Assembly (NCBI GenBank): GCA_902802565.1
Contig: CADCMP010000009.1
Coordinates: 1-44,002 of the forward strand
DNA: 44,002 bases
DNA from: Oscillospiraceae bacterium
GTDB lineage: Bacteria > Bacillota > Clostridia > Oscillospirales > Oscillospiraceae
Direction: 5' to 3'
Made by a program: the position numbers and the translations under genes. Positions 13,121-20,939 of the stretch are shown in pieces; the first letter of the stretch is position 1; each line of letters begins with the position of its first letter. The notes beneath the pieces were generated by a model. The model was not told the origin of the DNA and did no database searches. It was given only the letters and a program-made list of their open reading frames with translations.

Positions 13121-15784
13121 TTGTCTCAGTCATTTCTTAAAAAGAAAATAGAGGAACCGGAACTGCCCGCAAGAAGGCCGCTGGAAGTGGTGGAGACCAC
13201 TCCGGAATACGGTCTTACCGGCGCTCAGGTCCGTGCCCGGGTGAACGCCGGCTGGGTCAACACGCCGGTGGATCCTCCCAGCAAGACGACAAAGCAGATC
13301 ATCCTGGACAATACCTTTACGTACTTCAACCTGATTTTCTTTATCCTTGCCCTGGCGGTCATTGCGGTGCAGCAGTGGCTGAACCTGACCTTTATGGGCG
13401 TCATCATCGTCAATACCCTGATCGGTATCTATCAGGAGCTGAAGGCGAAGGAGACGCTGTCGGAGCTGAGCATCCTGGCGGCACCCAAGGCCCAGGTCAT
13501 ACGGGAAGGAAAGAAGCTGGAGATGGACACCGACCGTCTCGTACGGGACGATGTGGTGGAGTTTTCAGCGGGAAATCAGATCTATGCCGACGCCGTGGTC
13601 ATCCAGGGATCGGTGCATGCCAATGAGGCACTGATCACGGGAGAATCCGACGAGATCCTGAAGAACGTCGGGGACAAGCTGATGTCCGGCAGTTTCATCA
13701 TCAACGGCACCTGCCGCGCAAGACTCACGGAAGTGGGCGCGGACTCCTTTGCGGCGAAACTGACGCTGGAAGCGAAAAAAGCGAAACCGGCACGCCAGTC
13801 GGAAATGATGCGGTCTCTGACGAACCTCATCAAATGGATCGGTATCTTTGTGATCCCGCTGGCCGTGATCATGTTCATCAAGGAATACACATGGCTGGGC
13901 CGGGATGTGGCCACTGCGGTCACTTCCACCGTCGGCTCCATCATCGGAATGATCCCGGAAGGTCTGTACCTTCTCACATCCATCGCACTGATGGCGGGCG
14001 TCATCCGCCTGGCGCAGAGGAAGACGCTGGTCCACGACATGGACTGTATCGAGACTCTTGCCCGTGTGGATGTGCTCTGTGTGGATAAGACCGGCACCAT
14101 CACGGAAAACAAGATGATCGTTGAGAATACGGTGCCGCTGGAGGATGAGTATTCCATGGAATTCGTGGAACAGCTCATGTCCAACTACACCTTTGCCATG
14201 CAGGCGGACAACGACACCATGGTGGCACTGAAGAAGTATTATACCGGTCAGGCTTCCAGGAAAGCCACCCGGATCATGCCCTTTACCTCCAAGAAAAAAT
14301 ACGGAGGAGCCACTTTTACCGACGGAAAGACCTATCTTCTGGGAGCTCCCGAGATCATTCAGGGCGGCTTCTGTGAAAAGAGATATGACGAACCGGTGGA
14401 CCGTTATTCCGCCCTGGGCTGCCGTGTGCTGATGCTGGCGGAATACGAGGGAACACTGGATGACGAGACCCTTACGGGGAAAGTCATCCCCATTTCCCTG
14501 ATCCTTCTTTCCAACAAGATCCGCGACGAAGCGCCGGACACCTTTGCCTATTTTGAAAAGCAGGGCGTGACGGTGAAAGTCATCTCCGGAGATAACCCCG
14601 CCACGGTGGCGGAAGTTGCCGGACGGGCAGGGATCCCCAATTCCCACCAGTATGTGGATGCCCGTACGCTGACGACGGAAGAGGAGATCCATGATGCGGC
14701 AGACCGGTTTACCGTCTTCGGCCGTGTCACACCGGATCAGAAGAAGCAGCTGGTGCTGGCACTGAAAGACCACGGGCATACCGTCGCCATGACCGGTGAC
14801 GGTGTCAACGATGTACTGGCGCTGAAGGAAGCGGACTGCTCCATCGCCATGGCTTCCGGCAGCGACGTGGCGAGTCAGGCATCCCATATCGTACTGCTGG
14901 ACTCCAACTTCGCATCCATGCCCTCTGTGGTGGCGGAAGGACGCCGTGTCATCAACAACATCGAGCTGTCCGCCTCACTGTACCTTTGGAAGAACATCTT
15001 TACGTTCTGCCTGGCACTGATCACGCTGGCCTTCACGCTGCCGTATCCGTACTCTCCGGCGCAGATGGCGCTGGTAAACGGTCTGACCATCGGATTCCCG
15101 TCCTTTGTTCTGGCACTGGAACCCAATGAGGATCTTATCAGCGGAAGGTTCCTTCGGAACGTGATCCACCGTGCGCTGCCGACGGCAATGACGGATCTGG
15201 TCCTGGTCATCGGGATCATGCTGTTCTATCTGGCCTTCAATATCAACGACGGGCTTCTCAGCACCATCTGCACCGGTGTCATGGGCATCGTGGGACTGAT
15301 GATGGTATTCCGGACCAGCCAGCCCTTCAACACCATCCGCAAGGTGATGTTCGTCGGCGTGACCGTCGTGTATGCCTTCTGTTATTTCGTGATCCCCAAG
15401 TGGTTCACACTGACGCCGCTGAACTTCAAGGGCGCACTGATCCTCATCGTCTTTGCGCTGTTCTCCTGGCCGCTGTTCTCCATCTTCAATAAATGGAACA
15501 TGCAGATCAAGGAGATGAATCAGAAACGGCGGGATGAGAAACTGGCCAAGAAGCAGGGAAGCACCGTTTCCGTGAAAAGAGACGAGAAGCCGGAGAAGGC
15601 CGAGCCCTCGATAGTCCGGGAGGAATCGGAAGCCCTCTGGAATGACGATGCGTTCCTCAAAGACAGTCCGGAAGTCCAGCCGATCTCCACCGGGATCGTG
15701 CAGCCGGATGATGTTCGTCCGGAACAGGTCCCTACACGCGGAGAGATCCCTGTCAGTGAAGACGAATGGATCAAGGACAACTGA
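13121..15784 (+). CDS. CtpE-like P-type cation ATPase (HAD-IC)
   Basis: An 887-residue P-type ATPase. The actuator motif is ITGESDEI, the M4 motif is MIPEGLYLLTSIAL, the phosphorylation site is VDVLCVDKTGT (Asp322), and the hinge is AMTGDGVNDVLALKEADCSIAM. PEGL followed by Leu-Leu, rather than PEGLP, and the short nucleotide-binding domain resemble mycobacterial CtpE, a calcium-uptake ATPase; the ion assignment is by analogy. Ten membrane segments fit the hydrophobic pattern. After the last one (about residue 795) there is an unusual 90-residue soluble tail, first basic and then acidic. Start is TTG 13121 after an AGAGG RBS; -10 TAAAAT with an extended TGC lies at 13073-13081. Confidence 0.9.
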   Translation: MSQSFLKKKIEEPELPARRPLEVVETTPEYGLTGAQVRARVNAGWVNTPVDPPSKTTKQIILDNTFTYFNLIFFILALAVIAVQQWLNLTFMGVIIVNTLIGIYQELKAKETLSELSILAAPKAQVIREGKKLEMDTDRLVRDDVVEFSAGNQIYADAVVIQGSVHANEALITGESDEILKNVGDKLMSGSFIINGTCRARLTEVGADSFAAKLTLEAKKAKPARQSEMMRSLTNLIKWIGIFVIPLAVIMFIKEYTWLGRDVATAVTSTVGSIIGMIPEGLYLLTSIALMAGVIRLAQRKTLVHDMDCIETLARVDVLCVDKTGTITENKMIVENTVPLEDEYSMEFVEQLMSNYTFAMQADNDTMVALKKYYTGQASRKATRIMPFTSKKKYGGATFTDGKTYLLGAPEIIQGGFCEKRYDEPVDRYSALGCRVLMLAEYEGTLDDETLTGKVIPISLILLSNKIRDEAPDTFAYFEKQGVTVKVISGDNPATVAEVAGRAGIPNSHQYVDARTLTTEEEIHDAADRFTVFGRVTPDQKKQLVLALKDHGHTVAMTGDGVNDVLALKEADCSIAMASGSDVASQASHIVLLDSNFASMPSVVAEGRRVINNIELSASLYLWKNIFTFCLALITLAFTLPYPYSPAQMALVNGLTIGFPSFVLALEPNEDLISGRFLRNVIHRALPTAMTDLVLVIGIMLFYLAFNINDGLLSTICTGVMGIVGLMMVFRTSQPFNTIRKVMFVGVTVVYAFCYFVIPKWFTLTPLNFKGALILIVFALFSWPLFSIFNKWNMQIKEMNQKRRDEKLAKKQGSTVSVKRDEKPEKAEPSIVREESEALWNDDAFLKDSPEVQPISTGIVQPDDVRPEQVPTRGEIPVSEDEWIKDN

Positions 15785-15798
15785 AAAACAAAAAGAAA

Positions 15799-15838
15799 GA
15801 CAAGCAGCTCATCATCGGGCTGCTTGTCTGTTGTTCTT
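15799..15838 (+). terminator. Intrinsic terminator between convergent genes
   Basis: Stem GACAAGCAGC (15799-15808) / GCTGCTTGTC (15819-15828) followed by TGTTGTTCTT; A-rich on the other side, so it may act in both directions. Confidence 0.8.
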
Positions 15839-15850
15839 GTCATGATGCAT

Positions 15851-16357
15851 TTAAAGGGGGATGTCTCCCAGCTCCTTGAACAGGGAATCATCGTCATCGA
15901 TCCACTCCTGAACATTCAGGGTGATGTAATCGTCCGGACCTTCACCGACCCGGATGATGACCTGTTCGATACCGGCGTTGATGATCATGCGCTTGCACAT
16001 GGAGCAGCACATGGCATCGGCCAGCAGAGAATTGTCCTTGCCGCTGCGGCCGGCAAGATAGATCGTGGCACCGATCATATCCCGGCGGGATGCGGAAATG
16101 ATGGCATTGGCTTCCGCGTGAACGCTGCGGCACAGCTCATAACGCTGTCCGGAAGGGATGTTCATCGCTTCCCGGGCACACTTTCCGATGTCGGAACAGT
16201 TGAGCCTTCCGCGGGGGGCACCGTTATAACCGGTGGAGATGATCTCATCATTTCGTACGATGATGGCACCGTATTTTCTTCTCAGACAGGTGGCGCGTTC
16301 GGAAACGGAATCCGCGATATCCAGATAATAATTGATTTTGCTAGTACGTGAATCCAT
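15851..16357 (-). CDS. dCMP deaminase family protein (ComEB-like)
   Basis: A 168-residue zinc-dependent deoxycytidylate deaminase, converting dCMP to dUMP for thymidylate synthesis. Zinc ligands are His and catalytic Glu in SVHAEANAI and the cysteine pair in the CCSMC segment (usually PCxxC; the Pro is replaced by Cys here). The substrate loop STGYNGAPRGRLNCSDIG is typical. It is a single gene with a strong promoter at 16388-16416 and RBS AGGAG. ComEB in Bacillus lies in the competence locus, which is not present here. Confidence 0.92.
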   Translation of the reverse strand: MDSRTSKINYYLDIADSVSERATCLRRKYGAIIVRNDEIISTGYNGAPRGRLNCSDIGKCAREAMNIPSGQRYELCRSVHAEANAIISASRRDMIGATIYLAGRSGKDNSLLADAMCCSMCKRMIINAGIEQVIIRVGEGPDDYITLNVQEWIDDDDSLFKELGDIPL

Positions 16358-16387
16358 GATTGGAACTCCTCTTTCATTATTAGGAAC

Positions 16388-16416
16388 ATGATAACAATCC
16401 TGTCATGATGCGTCAA
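16388..16416 (-). promoter_or_regulatory. Promoter for the dCMP deaminase gene
   Basis: Reverse strand: TTGACG (16411-16416), 17-bp spacer, TATCAT (16388-16393). Confidence 0.75.
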
Positions 16417-16508
16417 GGAAAACGGATCAAAATCGTGACGGGAGCCGAGCGCGGACGGAGAACCTCATTGCAGGGAAAGAACAGGAGAAAACCGGCTGGC
16501 TTTCCGAT

Positions 16509-16537
16509 TTGACTACCCATATGCCCTTTGATATAAT
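16509..16537 (+). promoter_or_regulatory. Promoter for the flippase-like gene
   Basis: TTGACT (16509-16514), 17-bp spacer, TATAAT (16532-16537); one of the best sigma-A-type promoters in the window. Confidence 0.8.
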
Positions 16538-16576
16538 CTCGGTGGAAAAATCCGTATTTTTGCACAGGTAATTGTA

Positions 16577-17647
16577 ATGGCAACAGATAAGAGAAAAAAC
16601 AAATGGGTCGCCATCATTCTCATCGTCTGCACCGTGCTGCTGGCACTGTATGTGATGATGGAACTGGATCACGAACAGGTCGTGACGGCGTTTGCCTCCA
16701 TGAAACCGGTCTGGATCCTGGCACTGATAGGATGCATGCTGCTCTACTATGTGTTTGACGCTCTGAAATACATGTTCGTGACACAGTCTTTCGGTTGCCC
16801 GCAGCCCTTCTGGGACAGCCTCACCACGACGATGCTGGGCTTTTTCTATTCCGCGGTTACACCGCTGGCATCCGGCGGTCAGCCGTTTCAGATCTATCAC
16901 ATGCACAAGAAAGGGATCTCGGCGGGCACATCGACTTCCGTGATCTGTATGGTGTACATGTACTGGAAGATCGCTCTGGTCTCCCTCGGAATTCTTGGAT
17001 TCGCGATTTACAGCCGGGTGCTTCTGGATTCCGGCGCAGCATGGGTCCCGTTCCTGATGCTGGGACTTTTTCTGCAGATCCTTGCCTTGGGTGCCGTTGC
17101 CCTGTCCGCGCTGAAACCGCAGTGGCTCATTGCCATCGGGACGATCGTGCTGAAGGGAATCTTCGGCGTGGAGCTGTTTACCTCCAGAGGACTGGAGCCT
17201 TCTCACGCCATCAACAAACTCAAGCGGTTTGTGGAGGAATACCACACCGCATATGTGGAAGGATCCAAAAACAAAAAGCTTATCGTGTATTCACTGGCAT
17301 GTGCTTTCGTGGAATGCATCGCCTACATGTCCGTGGCATACTGCTCCTACCGTGGATTCGGCATGTCCGGGCAGCCCTATTACCGGGTCATGTTTTTACA
17401 GGTGCTCCTCTATCTGGGTGCAAGTCTGGTTCCCACACCGGGTGCTGCCGGTGCCAGTGAAGGCGGATACATGATGATCTACCGGGGCCTGTTCGGCCGG
17501 CATCTGACGATGAGTATGCTGGTATGGCGCCTTGCGACCTATTACATGACACTTCGGACCGGATGGATCCGAGACGGAAGAGAAGGAGAAAAGAAAGACA
17601 CCGCGCATCGGAAGAACCGCACAGCGATCCCGTCGCGGAATAAATAA
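16577..17647 (+). CDS. Lysylphosphatidylglycerol synthase-type flippase domain protein (UPF0104)
   Basis: A 356-residue multi-spanning membrane protein of the MprF-flippase/YbhN family. Conserved features include the FYSAVTPLASGGQPFQIY segment and the C-terminal TPGAAGASEGGYMMIY motif. The catalytic LPG-synthase domain is absent, so it probably moves a lipid or lipid-linked substrate across the membrane or acts in glycolipid handling. The family normally ends in one more hydrophobic helix; here the chain turns charged directly after LVWRLATYYMTL (TGWIRDGREGEKKD...), so the last helix looks cut short. The RBS is weak (AGGTAA). A terminator follows. Confidence 0.85.
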   Translation: MATDKRKNKWVAIILIVCTVLLALYVMMELDHEQVVTAFASMKPVWILALIGCMLLYYVFDALKYMFVTQSFGCPQPFWDSLTTTMLGFFYSAVTPLASGGQPFQIYHMHKKGISAGTSTSVICMVYMYWKIALVSLGILGFAIYSRVLLDSGAAWVPFLMLGLFLQILALGAVALSALKPQWLIAIGTIVLKGIFGVELFTSRGLEPSHAINKLKRFVEEYHTAYVEGSKNKKLIVYSLACAFVECIAYMSVAYCSYRGFGMSGQPYYRVMFLQVLLYLGASLVPTPGAAGASEGGYMMIYRGLFGRHLTMSMLVWRLATYYMTLRTGWIRDGREGEKKDTAHRKNRTAIPSRNK

Positions 17648-17661
17648 TGCAATGACAGCTG

Positions 17662-17706
17662 CAGCAAGCTCCTGAATGATTTCAGTGAGCTTGCTGTTTA
17701 TTCTTT
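17662..17706 (+). terminator. Intrinsic terminator after the flippase-like gene
   Basis: CAGCAAGCT (17662-17670) pairs with AGCTTGCTG (17688-17696), with an inner CTGAA / TTCAG stem, followed by a T-rich tract. Confidence 0.85.
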
Positions 17707-17713
17707 GTTCGTT

Positions 17714-17730
17714 TTATGATACTATCATAA
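17714..17730 (+). promoter_or_regulatory. 17-bp palindrome, probable operator
   Basis: TTATGATA-C-TATCATAA is a perfect palindrome with a single central base, 60 bp upstream of the ATG of the acidic protein. No clear -35/-10 pair is recognised, although AT-rich -10-like sequences overlap it. Confidence 0.45.
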
Positions 17731-17790
17731 TAATCGTAATAATAATGTGAGTGGAAAGTATTTGTATTTTATCAGAATTGGAGATTGTTC

Positions 17791-19104
17791 ATGTTTAATA
17801 AGTATCGCGGACAGAACCAAATTAAAAATCAGAACAGTCCCTCGGACCGTCATGAGCGAATAGAGAAAAAGCAGCCGGAACCGGCGGCAGTGGAAAAGGA
17901 AGTACCGGAAAAAGCAAAAAAACCGGTCTTTCCGTCTTCCCGTGAGAAAAAACCGGCTCCGGTGGCAACCGCACGACCCGGAGCGGACAATGATCTTCTT
18001 CGTCAGCAGGAAGAAGACGAGTGGTTCCGGAAATTTAAAGGGGAAGCGGAACCGGTCATAAACGAGGAACCGGCACCGGAAGAACCGCTCTTTGACGATG
18101 TGACGGATGCAGAGAACGATCTGCCGTCCGATGACGGACATGACGAGGAAATCACTCCCGAAGCCGAAATCGAAGAAGAGACCCTGCCGGAGGAAGATGC
18201 TTCGTATCAGAAGGAATCGGAACCGGAAGAGACCGAAGAAGAACCGGAACTTATCGAACCGGAAGAACCGGAAGAATCGGAAGAAGAGCCGGAACCTGTG
18301 GAACCGGAACCGGAGATCGAAGAACCGGAAGAAACTCCGGAAACATCCGAAGAATCGTACTCCGAGGAAGTATCCGCGCTGGAGGAGGAGCTTGCCGAAG
18401 TCGAAGCGGAGGCCGGTTCGGTTTCTCCGCAGGGCGTTCTGGAAGAAGCGATCCCCGTGAAGATGTTTGAGGATCTGGAGCGGGAAGAAGAGGTCGCGGA
18501 AGAAGAACCTGCGCTGTCCCCGGAAGAGGACGATGAAAAATGGATCCAGGATCTTCTGACGGATATCCAGGAGAAGACGGGAACGGTTCCGGAAGAGGAA
18601 GAATCGCCGGTACCTGCCGCTGCAGTGACAGAGTATGAAGGCGCGGAAGCGGGCGATGAATCCGACTGGTATCAGTCCACGCCGCTGATCCGTACCGCGG
18701 CGCTTATCGTGCTGGATCTCACGGAAGAGGACGAAGAGTACGTCGAGGAAACGGACGAAGATAAGGAAGCCTACCAGTCCGACGGCGTTGCCGGAGAGGA
18801 ATGGCCGGAGGAACCCGATACCGATGAGGTGCTGACGTCCATTGATGAAGTCATCGAAGACATGCCGGAAGAGGAAGTCGAAGAAGTGACCATCGATGAG
18901 GTGGACGAGAAGCTGGCAAGTCTCATGGAAGAGGAACCGAAGGAAGAAATTGATATGGATGCGGTACTGGATAATATGGATCGCATCATCCAGCAGACGG
19001 AAGCGACTCCGGTGCAGTTCGTGGAGGAGACCGCTCCTGCACCTGCCCCGAAACCGCGGCCGAATCCCAACCGAAACCGCAAGAAGAAAAAGAAAAAACG
19101 CTGA
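17791..19104 (+). CDS. Very acidic Glu/Pro-rich protein with basic C-terminal tail
   Basis: A 437-residue protein of unknown function. ATG 17791 is seven bases after GGAG; a TTG two codons earlier is less likely. The first 70 residues are basic and Pro-rich (KKQPEPAAVEKEVPEKAKKP). Residues about 75-400 are dominated by Glu, Pro and Asp, with irregular EEPEEPEE-type repeats at about 130-200, and include short amphipathic pieces such as EKWIQDLLTDIQEKTG, YQSTPLIRTAALIVLDL and DEVDEKLASLMEEE. The last 20 residues are strongly basic (NPNRNRKKKKKKR). There is no signal peptide or membrane segment. It looks largely disordered, with short interaction helices; charge segregation suggests binding to nucleic acid or a scaffold role. 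queH follows after eight bases, probably in the same transcript. Confidence 0.8.
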   Translation: MFNKYRGQNQIKNQNSPSDRHERIEKKQPEPAAVEKEVPEKAKKPVFPSSREKKPAPVATARPGADNDLLRQQEEDEWFRKFKGEAEPVINEEPAPEEPLFDDVTDAENDLPSDDGHDEEITPEAEIEEETLPEEDASYQKESEPEETEEEPELIEPEEPEESEEEPEPVEPEPEIEEPEETPETSEESYSEEVSALEEELAEVEAEAGSVSPQGVLEEAIPVKMFEDLEREEEVAEEEPALSPEEDDEKWIQDLLTDIQEKTGTVPEEEESPVPAAAVTEYEGAEAGDESDWYQSTPLIRTAALIVLDLTEEDEEYVEETDEDKEAYQSDGVAGEEWPEEPDTDEVLTSIDEVIEDMPEEEVEEVTIDEVDEKLASLMEEEPKEEIDMDAVLDNMDRIIQQTEATPVQFVEETAPAPAPKPRPNPNRNRKKKKKKR

Positions 19105-19112
19105 ACGGCACT

Positions 19113-19742
19113 ATGAGTGAGAATTATCAGTTAAAACTGGATAAAGAGATCGAATCATTACATGGGGAGCGGCCTGAGCTGCTCCTCCATTCTTGCTGCG
19201 GCCCCTGTTCCAGTTATGTGCTGGAATATCTGACTCAGTATTACAAAGTGACACTGCTGTGGTACAACCCGAACATCTGGCCTCCCGAGGAGAATGACAA
19301 ACGTCTGTATTATCAGAGGAAGATCATCGATGCTCTGGGGCTGAAGGACGAGGTGTCCATCGTGATTCCGAAATACGATCATGAGCGTTACCGGCAGGCG
19401 GTCTCCGGTCTGGAGACGGAACCGGAAGGCGGACTGCGGTGCACCGAATGCTTCCGGCTGCGTCTGCACGAAGCCGCCGGAGCGGCAAAAAAACTGGGGA
19501 TCGGACTGTACTGCACCACGCTGACCGTATCCCCGCATAAAAATGCGGAGAAGATCAACACGCTGGGAGAGGAGATCGGACGGGAATATGGTGTCCGGTT
19601 CCTTCCCTCCGATTTCAAAAAGCGGAACGGCTATAAGAGGTCCATCGAACTGTCCCGGGAATATGATCTCTACCGGCAGGACTACTGCGGGTGTGAGTTC
19701 GCCTGGCGGGGAGAGAACGGGGACGGAGCGTGTCCGGTATGA
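19113..19742 (+). CDS. queH: Epoxyqueuosine reductase QueH
   Basis: A 209-residue iron-sulfur enzyme catalysing the last step of queuosine formation in tRNA (epoxyqueuosine to queuosine), the non-cobalamin alternative to QueG. Diagnostic features are HSCCGPCSSYV near the N terminus, YNPNIWPPEE, GLRCTECFRLRL, TLTVSPHKNAEKIN and the C-terminal DYCGCEFA; the paired cysteines bind the 4Fe-4S cluster and second metal. No other queuosine gene is nearby. There is no obvious RBS, so translation may be coupled to the preceding gene; its stop overlaps the thpR start (ATGA). Confidence 0.93.
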   Translation: MSENYQLKLDKEIESLHGERPELLLHSCCGPCSSYVLEYLTQYYKVTLLWYNPNIWPPEENDKRLYYQRKIIDALGLKDEVSIVIPKYDHERYRQAVSGLETEPEGGLRCTECFRLRLHEAAGAAKKLGIGLYCTTLTVSPHKNAEKINTLGEEIGREYGVRFLPSDFKKRNGYKRSIELSREYDLYRQDYCGCEFAWRGENGDGACPV

Positions 19743-20245
19743 GACTCTTTGTATCCATCCCCATGACGCATTCAATGAAACAATCTCTGACGGAGCTCCA
19801 GAAGGAAATGGTCCGGAAGGACTACCGGGGAAGCTACACCAGAAAAGAAAACCTTCACATGACAGTCGCGTTCATCGGAGAGCATGAGGATCCGGATGCT
19901 GTCCTGCGTGCCATGGAACGGGTGCCGGTCCCGTATGTGACACTGGAGCTGACGAAGCTTGGTCATTTCGGCCAGCTGTACTGGGCGGGGACCCGGGAGA
20001 ATCCGAAACTGGAGGAATATGCTCTTGCGCTGCGAAATGAGTTCCGGAAAGACGGGATCCCGTTCGATCCCCATCCGTTTCTGGCGCATATTACCGTTGC
20101 GCGGCGTGTCATTGCGCCGAAGGACGCCGCGGTGACAGTGCCCCGCGGGCATATGGAGTTTCGCCATGTGTGTCTGATGGTATCGGAACGGGGAGAAGAC
20201 GGAAACGTGTTTTACCGGGAAATCGGAAGAGTCACCCGAAAATAA
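19739..20245 (+). CDS. thpR: RNA 2',3'-cyclic phosphodiesterase (ThpR/LigT-like)
   Basis: A 168-residue 2H phosphoesterase. The two catalytic HxTx motifs are visible: LHMTVAFIGE (about residue 40) and LAHITVARRV (about residue 118). The enzyme opens 2',3'-cyclic phosphate ends of RNA. The ATG overlaps the queH stop, so translation is coupled. Its chemistry echoes that of the YmdB-like enzyme elsewhere in the window, which acts on 2',3'-cyclic nucleotides. Confidence 0.92.
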   Translation: MRLFVSIPMTHSMKQSLTELQKEMVRKDYRGSYTRKENLHMTVAFIGEHEDPDAVLRAMERVPVPYVTLELTKLGHFGQLYWAGTRENPKLEEYALALRNEFRKDGIPFDPHPFLAHITVARRVIAPKDAAVTVPRGHMEFRHVCLMVSERGEDGNVFYREIGRVTRK

Positions 20246-20317
20246 GAAGGAATACTCCCGGAATGGTATTATGTAAACCAATTTCCGGAATGGGTTTTAA
20301 CAGAAAGGAAAGATCAT

Positions 20318-20569
20318 ATGGAAGTGGAATATCGTCCCCAGGGGACCTGTTCGTATCTGATGCATGTTGCCGTGGAAGACGGAATTGTCACGAAAGTGGA
20401 AGTCGAGGGGGGCTGCAACGGCAACCTTCAGGGTATTTCCAGGCTCGTGGTGGGGATGAACGCCCGGGATGCCATCGAAAAGATGGAAGGTATCCGATGC
20501 GGGTTTCGGCCTACTTCCTGCCCCGATCAGCTGTCAAAAGCATTGAAAAAATGTCTCGAAATGGCTTGA
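20318..20569 (+). CDS. TSCPD domain protein (TIGR03905-like)
   Basis: An 83-residue protein with the pattern of the TSCPD domain: EGGCNGNLQGISRLVVGM, GIRCGFRPTSCPDQLSKAL. The name-giving motif TSCPD is intact. The domain is found at the C terminus of some ribonucleotide reductases and as small free-standing proteins in Clostridia; its conserved Cys residues suggest metal or redox function, still undefined. RBS AAAGGAAAG is good. It is followed by a terminator. Confidence 0.9.
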   Translation: MEVEYRPQGTCSYLMHVAVEDGIVTKVEVEGGCNGNLQGISRLVVGMNARDAIEKMEGIRCGFRPTSCPDQLSKALKKCLEMA

Positions 20570-20603
20570 GCGGTTAACATAATACCTTTTTGGATAATTA
20601 TTA

Positions 20604-20636
20604 AGGAACCTTAAATCAGGGTTCCTCTTCTTTTTT
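20604..20636 (+). terminator. Intrinsic terminator after the TSCPD gene
   Basis: AGGAACC (20604-20610) / GGTTCCT (20620-20626) followed by CTTCTTTTTT. Confidence 0.8.
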
Positions 20637-20939
20637 AAGGAACTATCCATAATGCACAATTTTCGGCGCCGAACTTAGATATTTTATACAACGCAAAATA
20701 TTGAGATAAGTAAACTATCGTTAACACAACATATTGTAATTAAGCGGTGCAAGTTCAAAAAACAAAGCTGTTTAGCACCTTCGTTTGTGCAATATATAAA
20801 TTGAACCGGTTTTTTATCAGCCGATATAATCGTTGGCGAAAGAAGGTTGAAACTGTCTGCCACAGGCAGATCCTGTCATGATTATTCATTCCGTGACTAT
20901 CTGTCGCGGGATCCATAAAAATGACTTCAGGAGAAGGTT
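20637..20939 (+). other. AT-rich intergenic region with promoter and structured leader
   Basis: This gap holds no convincing gene. It contains a 12-bp palindrome TTCGGCGCCGAA (20662-20673) standing out in AT-rich DNA, and a potential stem GGTGC / GCACC with inner AAACA / TGTTT around 20744-20777. The hydrolase promoter is at 20801-20830. The roughly 100-nt leader can form TCTGCC / GGCAGA (20856-20870), GATCC / GGATC (about 20870 and 20909) enclosing GTCA / TGAC. No known riboswitch class is recognised. Confidence 0.5.
20801..20830 (+). promoter_or_regulatory. Promoter for the cell-wall hydrolase gene
   Basis: TTGAAC (20801-20806), 18-bp spacer, TATAAT (20825-20830). Confidence 0.7.

Noticed and set aside
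18107..18460. Arg/Lys-rich frame inside the acidic protein gene
   Set aside because: It is the +1 frame of Glu/Pro codon repeats (GAA/CCG), an expected artefact.
20837..20939. Leader of the cell-wall hydrolase as a known cyclic-di-AMP (ydaO) riboswitch
   Set aside because: The conserved core elements of that class are not visible; kept only as an unassigned structured leader.
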